NCBI GenBank assembly: GCA_028551475.1
Contig: CM052354.1
Span: forward strand, 16,329,258-16,393,257
Source: Casuarina equisetifolia
Lineage: Eukaryota > Streptophyta > Magnoliopsida > Fagales > Casuarinaceae
Direction of reading: 5' to 3'
DNA: 64,000 nucleotides
Positions 24,122 to 36,877 of the stretch are shown here, piece by piece (within the stretch, counting starts at the first letter, position 1; the number at the start of each line of letters is the position of its first letter). Both the position numbers and the translations under genes were made by a program. A model generated the notes under the pieces. It worked only from the letters and a program-made list of their open reading frames with translations, was not told where the DNA came from and made no database searches.

Positions 24122-27100
24122 ATGGCTCAGATTGAAACCCTAGGAATTCTCGAGGAGATCGAGTCCCTTGTCTCTGACAGACTTCAAGTGGTAACAACCT
24201 CCTCCCATTTGCAGCACTTTCTCTTGATTCATCGTAGTCTTAGCCTAACCAGTCAATTTGGAGCTCTTAATTTGGGATTCTACCCTAAAGAATCTCTTTG
24301 CTGTGGTGCTGATTTTCTGAGAATGTGATAAGTTCGCCGCTTTTTGAAGTAAATTTTACATTTTTTGGTTCAAAACAGCTTCTTGGGTATTTTGGTGTAC
24401 TGGATTTTGTGTGTGATATAGGAGGTAGTATTTGGATTTGGAACGTGAATTTGGTACTATGGGGTGACTTTTGATTTGGGTGGTTTGTTAGATGGAGATT
24501 TTTAAAAGAAATTGAATATGATAATTGACAATGGAATACGCGAACAGTGTATGTTTGAATTGGTTACTATACTGTCGGTCTGTGGTTAGTTGCGAGTTCT
24601 TATGTTGAGTGCCATTGAACTTACATCGGGAGAGACTTTCAGGCTTACAATGTGCTTATGGATTGTTGCGAGCTCAAAATGAAATCATTCGAGCTCTTTG
24701 ATTGCCATCCTGAGCTTGAGATTGAGCTTACGCACATGCTTGTTGGTATCTTGGGCTGTGGTATTGCCTCTGAACTTAGGTTGATGGGACTTCTAAAATA
24801 TGTATTGTGGTGACTAGTTTGGCGACTTATATACCTTTAAATTTTGTTTGCTTTCACTATTCAAAGAACAGACACCACTTGTTCTGAGTTCTGATCCTTA
24901 TTCTACTTCTCTTGTTTGGAGACGTATCTTACTTACAACCATTCATAATCATGTTATTTTTGTACTCTAGACAGTTTCTGTTCAACATGTTGAGCAGTTA
25001 AGCTGACTATTCTGTCTGAGTTTGACATGTGATATGCAACTTTAACCTTTTTACTTTATGACATTCTTTTCAGGTTTCCTACAAGTGGCTGAGTCGCAAT
25101 TATTTGGTGTCATCAAATGCCGCAAAGAGGTAGGAACTGCCCTCCCAAATGTGGTTTTCAGACTTGCCATCTAGAGTTGGCAGACCTTTTCATTTTACTA
25201 GGAGTTTGATTGTTTCTATCCTTAGGTTGCTTCAGGAGTTTGTTGAAAAACATAGATCTGGGTTGGAAGTGGTATATACCTTGTCTGGCTGGTTGAAGGG
25301 TGATCTTCCAAATTACCACATAAAGCTTGTTTCAGGCCCTAAACTTTCAGGTGACATTTTACTCTGTGGTTGTTCTTTAGGCATATTGTAATGCGTTTTT
25401 AAGAGGGAAAGTTACAATGGATTGGACATTTAATCCTATCATATTCCTAGGAATGAAAATGTGTTTTCGACTCAGAGAAGCCTTTCTCTTTAATTGTATA
25501 TGCCGGTAAGCTAATCCTGATCATTTCAGTTTTATTTAGCACCACTTGTTATACCCCTGTACGCATCTTCTTGCTGCCTGTGCTCAAAGAACATTTTGAG
25601 TGTGTACTAGTGGGTATGTCAGAGAGGTTTTGAGGGGTTAGATATTCAAGAGGATATATAGTAATTGGGTGAAAACTTGGTATGAGGAATGAGTGCAGAA
25701 CCACATATAATTTTCTTTCGAAAATTTTTGTTCTTTTCCTGTAGTTGGATATAGTGAATACCTTCCTTTCCTTTCTCTTGGAAGCTCTAATATGGTAAAT
25801 CCAATTTCCATCTCTTTCTCTCTATACTCATCCAAAACTACATCTCGCCACAAATTCATGGCACACCTCTAAAGATAGCTCCTTTGACTGGAGACTAATG
25901 TGTATATGTGTGTGGGCGAGAGCTGCTTGTGGGATCACTTCATCAATTGGGTTTGAGCCATATATATCTTGTGTGCCGAGACTTGCAATTTGCAGCTATT
26001 CTTTGATGAAACCAGGTGACTCGTGATTCACTGGGACAAGACAGCTGTAGAGTTTGCACAGTCGAAGCCATCAACCATCATGACTTTGTGTTGAATTGTC
26101 TCTTTGATTTGATTGATTCCACTTTGTTGCCTTCAAAAGTCCCGATGAGTTTCTTTTATCTGTCCTCTGTATGTCGAACATGATGAATGAAGGTCCCCTG
26201 CGTGTGTTGTAAGCATCAAGTCAAGAACCTTTGCATTGTCTTCCCTTTATGTCGGTATGAAAAATAATGAACCAACTGGAATTTCGTACCTTACCCTGAC
26301 TATTTATCCTTTTATCCAAAAGGTTCTCTTTTCAAATACCCTCACTTTGCCAACCAGCTTCTTTATATGTAATTAATGGGAATCCTGTGAATAAAGTAAA
26401 CTTGACGCCCAATAGAACAAGAGTTGGTATGGGATGAATACCAACCTAAGGGGGTTTGTGCTCAGCCCTGGTAGTAATTAAGCTAAAGAAAGAAGTTTCT
26501 TGACTTCTTTTTTAACTTCTCAATGACTTAAAGATGTCTTATGTGAGGAGAGAGAAAGGTTATTTCAAGGTAATATAGATTATCTGGAAATGATATGTAA
26601 AAGATAGTCCCAGTTTAAAGCATTTTCTGTACTTGTAATTGAGCTTCATTGGCTTCAGTTCAGTCTTCATTGATGTCATTCTGGTGTCTGGTATTTTACT
26701 ACCGAAAAAGCATTTTGGTGACGTTTCATTAGATTTTGCTATTATATGACATGGTTAACCGTAAGCACAGCCACTCAGTGGCATGCACAGAAATGTGAAA
26801 AGAAAAACTGATGTCCCAATGGAAGAGCCATGTTTGGAAAATATGGGTACTCATTGTCCACTTTAATTTGGATTGAGAGTCCTTTGCCAAATTTAGGAAA
26901 TATAAACTGACTTTGGACTCATTTTTCATGGATTTCTGCAGAAGCCAAACAAGAGTTTGATGGAAATTGTTCAGTTCAGGTTTACAGTGTGCAAACTTCC
27001 ACTCCAAAGGATCCAGCTGCACTTTGGAATGCTGAACATGTACAAGCTGAAGAACTCTTTAGGCAGCATTTTACAGTTGACAATTGCCTGAGAGATAACA

Positions 27101-30100
27101 GGTTAGCATGACTATGATATAAGTTCATGCAAGCGGGGGTGTGTATGTGCCATTCTTGTCGTATCTATAGGCGTCAATGTCCTCTTTACTTTTATCTAGT
27201 GGAACTTTATTTCCTATGTTAGATTAGGTAGTTACTGTAACTACTGGGGCTCTTAGCAGCCAACCATTACTCTGAATTTATTTTGAGATGAAGAGGGATT
27301 GCAGAAAAGCGTCCTTTTAAATGGGACATCCAGTTGTATGTTTGACCCATATATATACAGCAAAGCCCAGCCCCAAGCCACCTGAAAGCAAGAAAATTCC
27401 ACGGGAATGCAAAACAGTATGCCATTTTGCTCTTATCAGCACTCACATAGCAGAGTTATGTTTGAAATTCATGTATGAAGCTTTTAGAGCAAAGTTAGAT
27501 CAAGTAAAAATGGTCAACTCTTTTCTTCTAGTGAGTAGAAGTGTCAGTCTTTCTGTGTCAGTAATACATGCATGACTTTATAATTTATTAATTCTTGACG
27601 CTTGCAATGATTCTTCAGGTTTTGTGGGATTTCCAATACCTTTGTCAAGCGGAATGTGGACGGAACACCAAGTACTGTTGCAAATCCACTGCCTAAAATT
27701 GTTGGTGGCCTTGGACAATCTAAAAGTAGTTCTGTTCAAAATACCATTGTTCCCCAATCTCAGCAATACAAAGCACAGCAATCTAGCGAAAGAGTTGGTC
27801 TTCAGTCACCCAATGTAGTAAAAGATGTTGAAAATGAAGGCACTGGCACGGGAGTTCGTGGCCAGAGTACCAAGCCTCCGGCAGAAAAAGAAAAATATCC
27901 TCCCTTGCCCGCTGGAAAAAATAAAGCCCAGAATGGTAAAAGCGCTTCTGACACTGGAGGTTCACTGGCTAATTTTTGGGGTCGGGCCTCTGCAAAGGCA
28001 AAGCCTAGTGTCCCTTCAGAAAAAAATGTCATTTCAAATCCAATAGGTTCGTAGCCATTGAGTTATCCTATGTGGTTAAAATTTGGAGTTTGGAACTTTT
28101 TAACTATGAAGGAGGCTTTAGTCTTGACATCTTTTCTAAGATAAATTTTATCAAGCAAACTGCTAGTCTACAACCAATAGTTATCTGGTTTGCTCATCTC
28201 TTTCTTTTACTAATTAACAATTCTTCTTCTTTTATGTTTAAGTAGCTAGTGCTGAAGCTCAAATATGCGCTCGTGAAGCTCTAGATGGCAGCGATGATGA
28301 CGGGGATGACATCAATTTTAAGAGAGCTTCCGTTGGGGAAGGCAGTAGAAAAAGGAGGGTAGTTTTTGATCTATCTGATGAAGATGAATATGAGGATGCG
28401 ATCAATTTAGCATCGCCAGATATTCCAAAAGTTCAACAACCTCACGATCAGAAACAAAGCACCAAAGTAGTTATGGAGAAATCCAGCTTGAACTTTGACA
28501 AAGAAACAGAAGAGGATATGCCGAAGGTAAAGGAAGAGATAGTTACTGACAGAGAATCTAACCAAGCACTGAGAGAGGATTCTTCTGTTGTCAGTAATGG
28601 CGAAAGCGCTAGGACTTCCTCAACAGAGAAAGTTCAAAGCTGTATTCCAGAAAATGATTTAAATAAGGATAATGCAACACTGGCTACTCCAAATTCTCCA
28701 AAAAGAAGAAAAGTGCTGAAGACAGTAATTGACGAACGGGGTAGAGAAGGTGCGTGCTCAATTGCATACTTAACTCAGTTTTCCAAAGCCTAACTACTTA
28801 CATTATATGACTCAGCATGGTAGTAATTGTCTCAGGAAATCCAATAACTAACTATAATTCTAGTGGACCTAAAAGTGTCAAGATGCCTCTTGCATTCTAG
28901 TCGACCTAATGCTGTGTATTTTAAATTATCTGATATTTGAAAATAGAAGCTTATTCTTTTACTTGGTTTGTGAAACATCAGTCTTATTAATTTTCCTCAT
29001 AAATGAAAATGAAGAGAGAAAGAAGGGGGTTTTTTAATCTTCTGCAGACACTTCCATTGATGCAATTAATGCCATTAATTCCCTTTGTTAACACACTACT
29101 GCCAATTTTGCTAATCTTTTCTTTTATTCTATTTTCTGCCCTGTTTTTTTAATTTTGTTTTCATGTCTTGATCCAGTGACTAAGGTAATCTGGGATGGTG
29201 AAGAGAAAGAAGGAAAGAAAGCTGACAGTAGTGCAACAAAGAAACATGACAGCTCCACTTCTGGCAACAATTGTAACAGGTCAATTACATGCATAAACTT
29301 TTTCATTTATGTTTTGCAACTTGTCCACAGAACGCCAAGCTATTTATCTAGGCTTCCGTTGAAAAATGTCATGTTTGGTTGGGATAGTTAACCTTTGCTT
29401 GTTTGTTCTTTTACCAGTTGGTCTACCTTTCATTCGTCACATATCATGCATGTAGCTGGATTATAGGGACTAGTCATTACAGCTTTCAAGTGAAACCCCA
29501 TATCTTTTTGGTTGAAGTCTACTTATACTTGGTTGACCTCTCATTCATCTCATATCATGCATGCAGTTGGATTATAGGAACTAGTCATTACAGCCTTTGA
29601 GCGAATTCCATATCTTTCTGGCTTAAAGCCTTCTTCTACAGATTTTTTTCTGTTATTGGAAAAAACATGGAGCCAGAAAATGTTTTGTCATATAAACTAA
29701 TGGAGGTCAGCTTTTGCTATTGTTGCAATTTTGGCGGTCAGCATGACAAATGAAATAGGAAAATTAGACTTGGGCGCAATTGCATAAAATTTGTGAGGAG
29801 ATATCCTAGGAGTATCAATTCTGATGCTTGTTAGTAGATATAGTTCTTTCTTCCACGTCCCTTCAGATAATTGTGAGCTTAACTTTTGACAGGTAATTTG
29901 GGCAGTGGGGCGGCTTATTGTAATGGGCTTAAGTTGATTACTTTTGGCAGATTAGTTAATATGCGTTAGTGCTTGATTCTTAATTTTGATAATTTTTATG
30001 TGTTTAAAGATGGCAAATTTCCAGACTCAAATCTTTGGGCTTTTGAATCCAGGCCTCCTGGAGCTAAGAAGTCACCAGCAATGGGAAACACTGCCCCATC

Positions 30101-30191
30101 CAATCCGACGGGCAAAGCAGGAAACAAGAAAGCAGGGAACTCGAAAGATCCTAAGCAAGGGAACATTCTTTCGTTCTTCAAAAGGGTTTGA
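24122..30191 (+). CDS. POLD3: DNA polymerase delta subunit 3 (POLD3, p66/Pol32/Cdc27 family)
   Basis: Exons 24122-24190, 25074-25129, 25226-25350, 26942-27101, 27619-28046, 28243-28749, 29177-29279 and 30053-30191 sum to 1587 nt (528 residues plus stop). The N-terminal winged-helix domain, which binds the POLD2 subunit, spans about residues 1-150 (ESLVSDRLQV, VSYKWLSRNYLVSSNAAKR, VVYTLSGWL, LFRQHF). The long middle is low-complexity and charged, with Lys/Arg clusters (KRRKVLK) that could be nuclear signals. The last 12 residues hold a PCNA-interacting box QGNILSFF followed by KRV, a hallmark of the family. The protein works in the nucleus as an accessory subunit of the lagging-strand replicase and in repair synthesis. 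Length is close to other plant POLD3 proteins. The exon 6 acceptor is tandem (28243 or 28246). The neighbour downstream is convergent. Confidence 0.95.
28241..28246 (+). promoter_or_regulatory. Tandem (NAGNAG) splice acceptor of POLD3 exon 6
   Basis: The intron ends in AAGTAG. Using the first AG gives ATA-GTA-GCT (Ile-Val-Ala); using the second gives ATA-GCT (Ile-Ala). Both keep the frame, so isoforms would differ by one Val. The more intron-like TAG is the downstream site, but both are plausible. Confidence 0.6.
29418..29640 (+). repeat. Two-copy tandem repeat in POLD3 intron 7
   Basis: Copies start near 29418 and 29529 (period about 111 bp). Both contain TCATATCATGCATG or a close form, GGATTATAGG, ACTAGTCATTACAGC and CCATATCTTT. 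Non-coding; diverged by several substitutions. Confidence 0.8.
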
Positions 30192-32417
30192 GGAAGTACT
30201 GCTGTGAATAGAGAACTAGGTAGTTGGGGGTGCTTGAAATGCTTGTCTTCTTGTAATTATAAGGCTTTCAAGGTACTTCAATCAGGGTGGCTTCTTTTGA
30301 TTGGACGGTTTGGGCTGGAGCTTGTAGCTACACAGACTAGATTTTGTTTTAGGAAATTATGTTTCTCTACTTTTCGCCACTTAACATGCCAAATGTACCG
30401 CATCCTATCTCTCGGAGAAATGCCATTGGCGTTTTTGGATCAAGGATAATGGTTTAATAGGAAAGCGACCTTGCGTAGCATTTGCTTGGGGTGTACGTAG
30501 GAATATGTAGTGATTCTCAGAGTGCTGGACTTTATAAGAAAGAAGAGGAAAAAGCATGGATAGCTTTGTGGCTGGATATGTAGCATTGGTTAGTGCCTTG
30601 GTGGTCAATGTCCTTTTACACTGAACTGTAGGCAAGTTGCATAACTGGATGGTTTTGGAGTTTTTGGGAGATATCTTTTAACAAAACTTGGCTTTTAATG
30701 CATTCACGACTCATTATGAGGAAAATAAAATAAAATAAAATAAAATAAAATAAGAAGGGTACAGTTTCTTGGAAGGTCTCAGAAATATTGAATGTAGATA
30801 ATAGAATGAAATTTTCATAAATCTTGATAGCATATTAGCTGCGTTAGTTTAAAAGAAAATCGTTAATCTTTGCGTTATATAGCACATCATTATTGGTACT
30901 CTCATTAATCGAGTAGTCAATAAGTTCGCTTTGTTTGCTAAGAACAATGGCATGAGTTAGTCTTTTGCTTCCAATGTTAAAAATCCTTAATCATCATTGT
31001 TTTCCCCGTCATTCATAAATAAACCCAAACGTTCTATTTTCTAAAGACATTTGTATTGGTTTTTTGATCCCTTGCACTTCTTGAATCTCGTTTGTATATA
31101 CAACGAAATTCAATTCAACAAGCCGGTACACTCAGGATTTTTACAGCGTGCCACTGTGACTTAATATAACAGATTCCCTTCTCCGACATGAGAAGAGAAG
31201 GCAAGTACAACGATCTGATCATATAATATAAAGGACCAAACTCCTATGTACACTTTGTTTTCATAGACAAATTCTAATTCTCCCTTTTAAGGTTCTAACG
31301 TATGTCGAAGGTTCCAGAGGGTTTTGGTCGGGAGTGCTTCTGTTGCCTCATCCATGGCCGTGGGTGGCGGTAACTGATCGGTTCTACTTTTCTCCAGTTC
31401 ATATTGTCAAAATTACAATGGATTAGATGCGCTTTACAAACCCATTTTGTCTGTACGACATTAATCATGCCACAATCAAACAATCAATTGTTCATCGTTA
31501 AATTGACATTTTGTTAAACAGTGTCAAAGCTTGAATTGAACACTAAAACTAAGGGGATCCTTCTTGATCACTAACTTACTTGATGTCACATCCTAAAAAA
31601 GGAAACGTGAAATGTAAATGATGGCGACAACAGGAAGCACACAGGAAACCCGAAATATAATGATGTAATGATGGTGGCACAATTCATGAAGCTTTAAACA
31701 CAAAGTCAACTGGCACAGTTTCTTATGTTCGATCAAACTTTACAAACACTCCACAAATTTCTATCATGACTAGTTGAACTCAACATCTCCACCTTTCAAA
31801 AAGTAGAAACGTAACGCAGTTGTGAAGTGACCCCAAAAAAGTGCAGCGGAACGTGGTCCTTAGTGCTATTCATGGACCAAAGATGTGACAACGGTTTAAA
31901 TTTAAATAGATGTCTCTTCATTCCCGATCGACGAGAATCTTTTGCGCACACAAAGGAAACCTGAAATGAAAACAGTGACAACATCTAAACTTTCAACATT
32001 ATGTAAATGGGGAGAGTGAGCCTTGATGTTTCGTCAACTTAATATTTCCACTCCAAAATTCTATCATATCTAAGTTGAGGCACGGGGCCAACGAAAATAT
32101 AGAGGACAAACTATATTGGCCATTATAGTCTTTGCTTACACTCATAAAATATGCTTGGATGCAACAGTAAGATTGCTCTTACCAGGAGACGGGTCCAAGA
32201 TGAGGATATTGATAAAGGAATCAATTCAACACCATACAGATGTTGCATTCTCATTCATTAGCCGAAGAAACTTACAGCGAATCATGAGTAGTCCCAAGTG
32301 AATGCAAACCGAAAGGCACAAAAGTTTACAGGGTGAAAAATATGAAACAGAATGGCAGAATAATATACATGATTTACAATCTCTGTGCACAAATGATGCT
32401 ATGTATCTTCTGCAGTA
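30192..32417. other. Intergenic region between convergent POLD3 and UBTD-like genes
   Basis: Holds both 3' UTRs. A (AAAAT)n microsatellite lies at 30722-30752. Around 31600-32080 there are diverged repeats built on phrases like AAAGGAAACCTGAAATG and TTCTATCAT..CTA..TTGA, about 300 bp apart. No gene is seen. Confidence 0.5.
30722..30752. repeat. (AAAAT)n microsatellite
   Basis: About six AAAAT units about 530 bp past the POLD3 stop. Probably variable in length. Confidence 0.85.
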
Positions 32418-35400
32418 TTAACCGTCTCGAATCAAGTTGGTGGGCTCACTCAAAACATAATTGGGTAGTTCATATTTCGCACCTGAATATAAAAGAGAGC
32501 AAGATCTCTTACAAAGAGCAAAGTGAATATAAAAGAAATTTCCGGTGAAACACTCAATCAATTAGCTCTCAACATGAATATCCAGGGCAGACCATAATAG
32601 TAAGAGGAATTGATCCCTCTGCCCACAGTTACCATATGGTTGCCATGTATGGCTTTTGGATAAAAAAAAGCTCCTCACAAAGCCCAATGGGATTTTTATC
32701 GGGGAGAATTTGTGATCTGAGAAGGAAGCAACATGATTAGGTACCTCTTTCATCGTAGCAAATTGTTAAATCAGCACTCTGAACTATGACCCCTGCACTG
32801 TCTACAATAGCTTGTGCAAGGTTTAAATCAGCTTCAGCAGCAGCCCGAAGTGCATCCCAAATCTCTAGTGCCCCGGAAAAAGATAATTACATTTCATATG
32901 AGTATGTTACACAAAAAATGTATAAGTAAGGCTTTTGGTGCCAATAAAGGCTCGGCCAACAGAAAATCCCAGGAACTTTACATCAAAGTACATCATTACT
33001 CTTCTTTCACTTCCAGAATTACAATATCAGAGTAAATTGACCACAGTTTGGAGAATCCGAAAGTTCATAATTTGCTTAATAATAAAATATGTCAAGAGTG
33101 GTCATCACTAAGAATAAAGTGTCTACTGTTGATGTATGGTAAGTAATTGCCACATAAATATTAGCAATGTGTCCCGTAAGTTCTCAATGAGTCATTTCAT
33201 GATCTGAAGTCATGATTGAACCTTTTCATTACAAATATTCATAGGTTTTAATTACTAAATCGACAGAGAAATAACTCATCATGATAAATCCTACTATTCA
33301 ACATTAGGAGTCACCTAAAGGCATCTCACACCATTCAAGTTGGTACTTCTGTTAGATCATAAGTCATCATTCCCTACTTTAATTTGACTTCTCCTTGACA
33401 CAATGCCGGGCTTCATAGTCAGTCTAATACAGGTTGTTCTACCAAAAAAATTGGATAAATGTGTCAAATCTAGAATCTGATTTGGGCATTCTCAATGGAC
33501 ACTAGAAAGGCGAAAAAAGGCCTTCCCCCATGCCATTGCAACAAAGTCTTTCATTTCCAAAATAATAACTGGTTTTCACATTAGGGTACATGATAGTAAA
33601 TTTTGAGCACGGCCAGTGCATTACCATTACTCATCTCTCTTCCCCTTCCCCTCAACAACCAAGAAAAAGGGGAGAAACAGAAGAGAAGAAGAAAAAAGTC
33701 TAACATGCCACCTGGATGTTAGAAAGTCCATTACAAAATCTGGACGCCCAAACTCTTCTTTTATGACAACAACAATCAATATTGCTAAATTATAATGCAA
33801 CTAACAAAAAACAAGATCAAGTTGGGAACTCAACAAAGCCTTATCTCAACGACCAGGCACAAGAAGATACAAGTCTCATTTTTCCAAATCAGGATATCTT
33901 CACCAACTCGGTGACATCAGGTGGAACCATATCACTCATTTTCCATATTAACTGACCTACACTGACATGAGCCAACGATCTCAGTGGACTTCTCTCTTTG
34001 ATTGACATGCAGATTAAACTTGTCAAAACTTCCATCCTTGGCTCTCATCACGTCCTAGTGAATAACAAGACTAAAGTAAAGCATCTGATATTTTTAGTTA
34101 TGTTTGGCCATCAACATTTAACTTTCCTTTTCTTTTGCATTTTTTCATTTTTTCTTTTTTTCTTTTTTTCTTTTTTCTTTTTTTTTGCCCCTTCTTTAGA
34201 CAGCACTGGTATGGACTCCCTCATTGATTAGAACAGACAACTAGTCCTTCTAAAAAATGTTAGATATGTGCTTAAAGTCAAGAGGATACTTCTCAGAAAA
34301 GCAGGCAAGCAACATTGAACCATGCTAAAAGTGATAGTTCCCATATTTCAATACATATATGTTTGGCTCTAGAAGAGTTGAAACTTTGAGGAAAACTCAA
34401 TTGAACAGCTCTTAGAAAACCGATTAGAAAACAGAACAATGGATTTTAAAATTTAATTTTTGGTAGGTGATAAAATGCATACCAGTATTCATGCTAAGTA
34501 TGAAAAGGTATCTCAAATAGCTGTTAAAATGGCAGGGTAAAACAGCTGGTAAGTCGGCACCAAGCATTTGTTGCCGTTTGAAGAAAAAAAGAACAGTCAA
34601 GGAAAAACAAGAAATTGATAGACCAGCGAAGACCACGCGAAAATCAAATATATGGATATGATAAGTGTGAAGATCAGGCAAAAGAAAAGCTTAGTCCTCT
34701 AATAATCAAGCATTCCTTTCAGAAAAGCAATCCTGAAAATTACAAATCAAGCTTCAGTTGAAGCTCCAAGTAAAACAGGAAACTGAAAACAAAAAAGCAT
34801 AGTTCCAGACCATGCTTCACAAAAATCTTTGAGAACATGGCACTTCTGACTTCCAAATTGCACTTGCCAGCTTGTGCAAAGACCTCCCAGCTTCAAATTT
34901 ATTTCATAATATTTTTCCTTGAGACTTATCTTTACAGCAAAATGAAATGCAGGAATGACCTTAGTTATCTAACGTGAGATAAATACAGATGATTTTCAGG
35001 TCCAAATTGATTTTCCTCAACCATGTTTTTGCAAGTATCCATGAAATATTTAGACTACAACAAAATTAGAAAAAAATTATAATGTACAATTTTCTTATAA
35101 AAATTAGCAAACAACTATCTTTTTGAGTACTCAATAGGTTTTATAAGCTTGGTGGAGATGCTACATCATTATACAAATATTTGTGATGACCATTGCTTGA
35201 CAGATTAATTTGGACGCTGGGGGTAATTAGTTATAATTGAGTTTCTTTGCATAGCTACCCTGTATATGGCATGTTGAAGAAGAAGAAGAAACATAAAATA
35301 AAGCACCAAACATTAGAACTGCACTCCAATATTTGCAAGGGAGGATTTCGAAAGTGACAGGAAAGACACCAGAAGAGGTTTCAACACACATTTTCCACTG

Positions 35401-36877
35401 GAGCATAGTACCACACACAGAAAAAGAAAACAATAATTGTAATAATTACAAAGGCTCTTAAAACCAATCATCATCAGCTTTGGATCCATCCAGTGATAAA
35501 GCATAACAAAAAGGAACTTTAAGTTACTACTTCTGAGGATCATCTCACAGAAGACCAGCGAAAAACCCTTCTCCAGTCAACTCTTCCTTGTTTTAGCGTT
35601 TAGAAACATTAAGTCCACTTCACATGTGGTAAAGGTTTGTGCCACTCTTCCAATTCATTGTGTTTAGGTTCTTTGTTTTGTTAATATCTCTCACAGAATT
35701 TACAATAGATTTGTAAAACATGGAAAAGTCGCTTGAGCATTATTGACCTTGGCCTTCATTATTTCCTTTGTCAATTGACATTACAAGGCACGCTAACCTT
35801 AGATAATTGCAGAAGCTTTCAAAACAATCTTCAGTAACCATATATTTTGAAGCATGCTACCTTTCCTACCACCATAGTGAGGGGCGGTGTCCCAGAACTC
35901 ATCTCGCAACTGCATAAGCTGGGTCTTTGTAATTGGCTGAGGATGCTTCCAAGGTTTCGGCTTCCGGATCTTTTTCACTGTCCCTGATTCAATTAAAGAA
36001 TTCTAAGCATGAAACTGGAATATTTGTCAGCATTGTAATATACTCTTAACAAAAACCAAAATTATAACCAGTATCCAAGCTATCTCCTCCGATAGCAATG
36101 GTTGTCCGCAAACAAAGTTGAAACCAGTCACTAGAACTCTTATTCGCATCAAATAATAATTTGGAGCACTTTCAAATAACTATAAAAGGTTCAATCATTG
36201 AGGCAGCACCTACTCGATTGTAACTCAAAAAAATGTCATTGCCAAATTCATGAAAGCATCAATATTTCAAAAGCTTCAATTTCCAAGAATTGTGAACCAA
36301 TATGAAGTGTTACGCCTCACGTTTATTAAATTTATATAGCGGACCCATCTAGAGCTGTAGAGGATTATATCTGGGTGTTTCAAGTCATCGATTTCAAAGT
36401 GAACCATTACAGAAGAGTGAGTGGCTAAAATAAAAAATTCTCAACCCCGTAATTTCGAAGTCACAATCACCCACTGGGCTTATAAACCAAGAAGTCGCTG
36501 AAAACGCCAAGAATGCACAGAAGCAATCGATTAGCAAGCCACAAGTCTGCATAAAAATAAAGGAACAGACAAACTACACCAGCTGAAAATAAAAAATGAT
36601 GTCCCATTGCTTATTAGCTATAACTTTTGAGACCGTAATTCTATAAAGCAGCTATTCGAGTTAGGTTTTAGGTCCATTGCTGCGGTTGTTAATCACGGAA
36701 AGATTTTTATTTCAACTCCAGCTATTAAATCTTGTTTCTTTTTCTTTTCTTTTTGTTGAAAAGATTTCCTCGGCAGCCAAACAGAAGGTAAAGAAAGCGT
36801 CGGAAACAAAGAAATCAGAAAGAAGAGAAAATGAACGCACCGTCGCCTCTGGTCTGTGAGGATCCAGCACAGCCCAT
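32418..36877 (-). CDS. UBTD-like protein (DC-UbP/UBTD N-terminal domain), 114 residues
   Basis: Exons on minus are 36877-36841, 35983-35861, 32864-32745 and 32482-32418 (TAA), 345 nt in all with matching phases. The start MGCAGSSQ has a Gly-2/Cys-3 signature for N-myristoylation and palmitoylation, so membrane anchoring is likely. The body matches the N-terminal domain of animal ubiquitin-domain-containing proteins UBTD1/2: [31 protein letters not shown], the LAQAIVDSAG helix, then CYDER and YELPNYVL. The C-terminal ubiquitin-like domain of UBTD1/2 is absent, as is normal for plant members I know of. Its role is unclear; animal relatives bind E2/E3 ubiquitin enzymes. The first coding exon has only 37 nt. 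Introns 1 (0.86 kb) and 2 (3.0 kb) are long for such a small protein. Confidence 0.92.
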
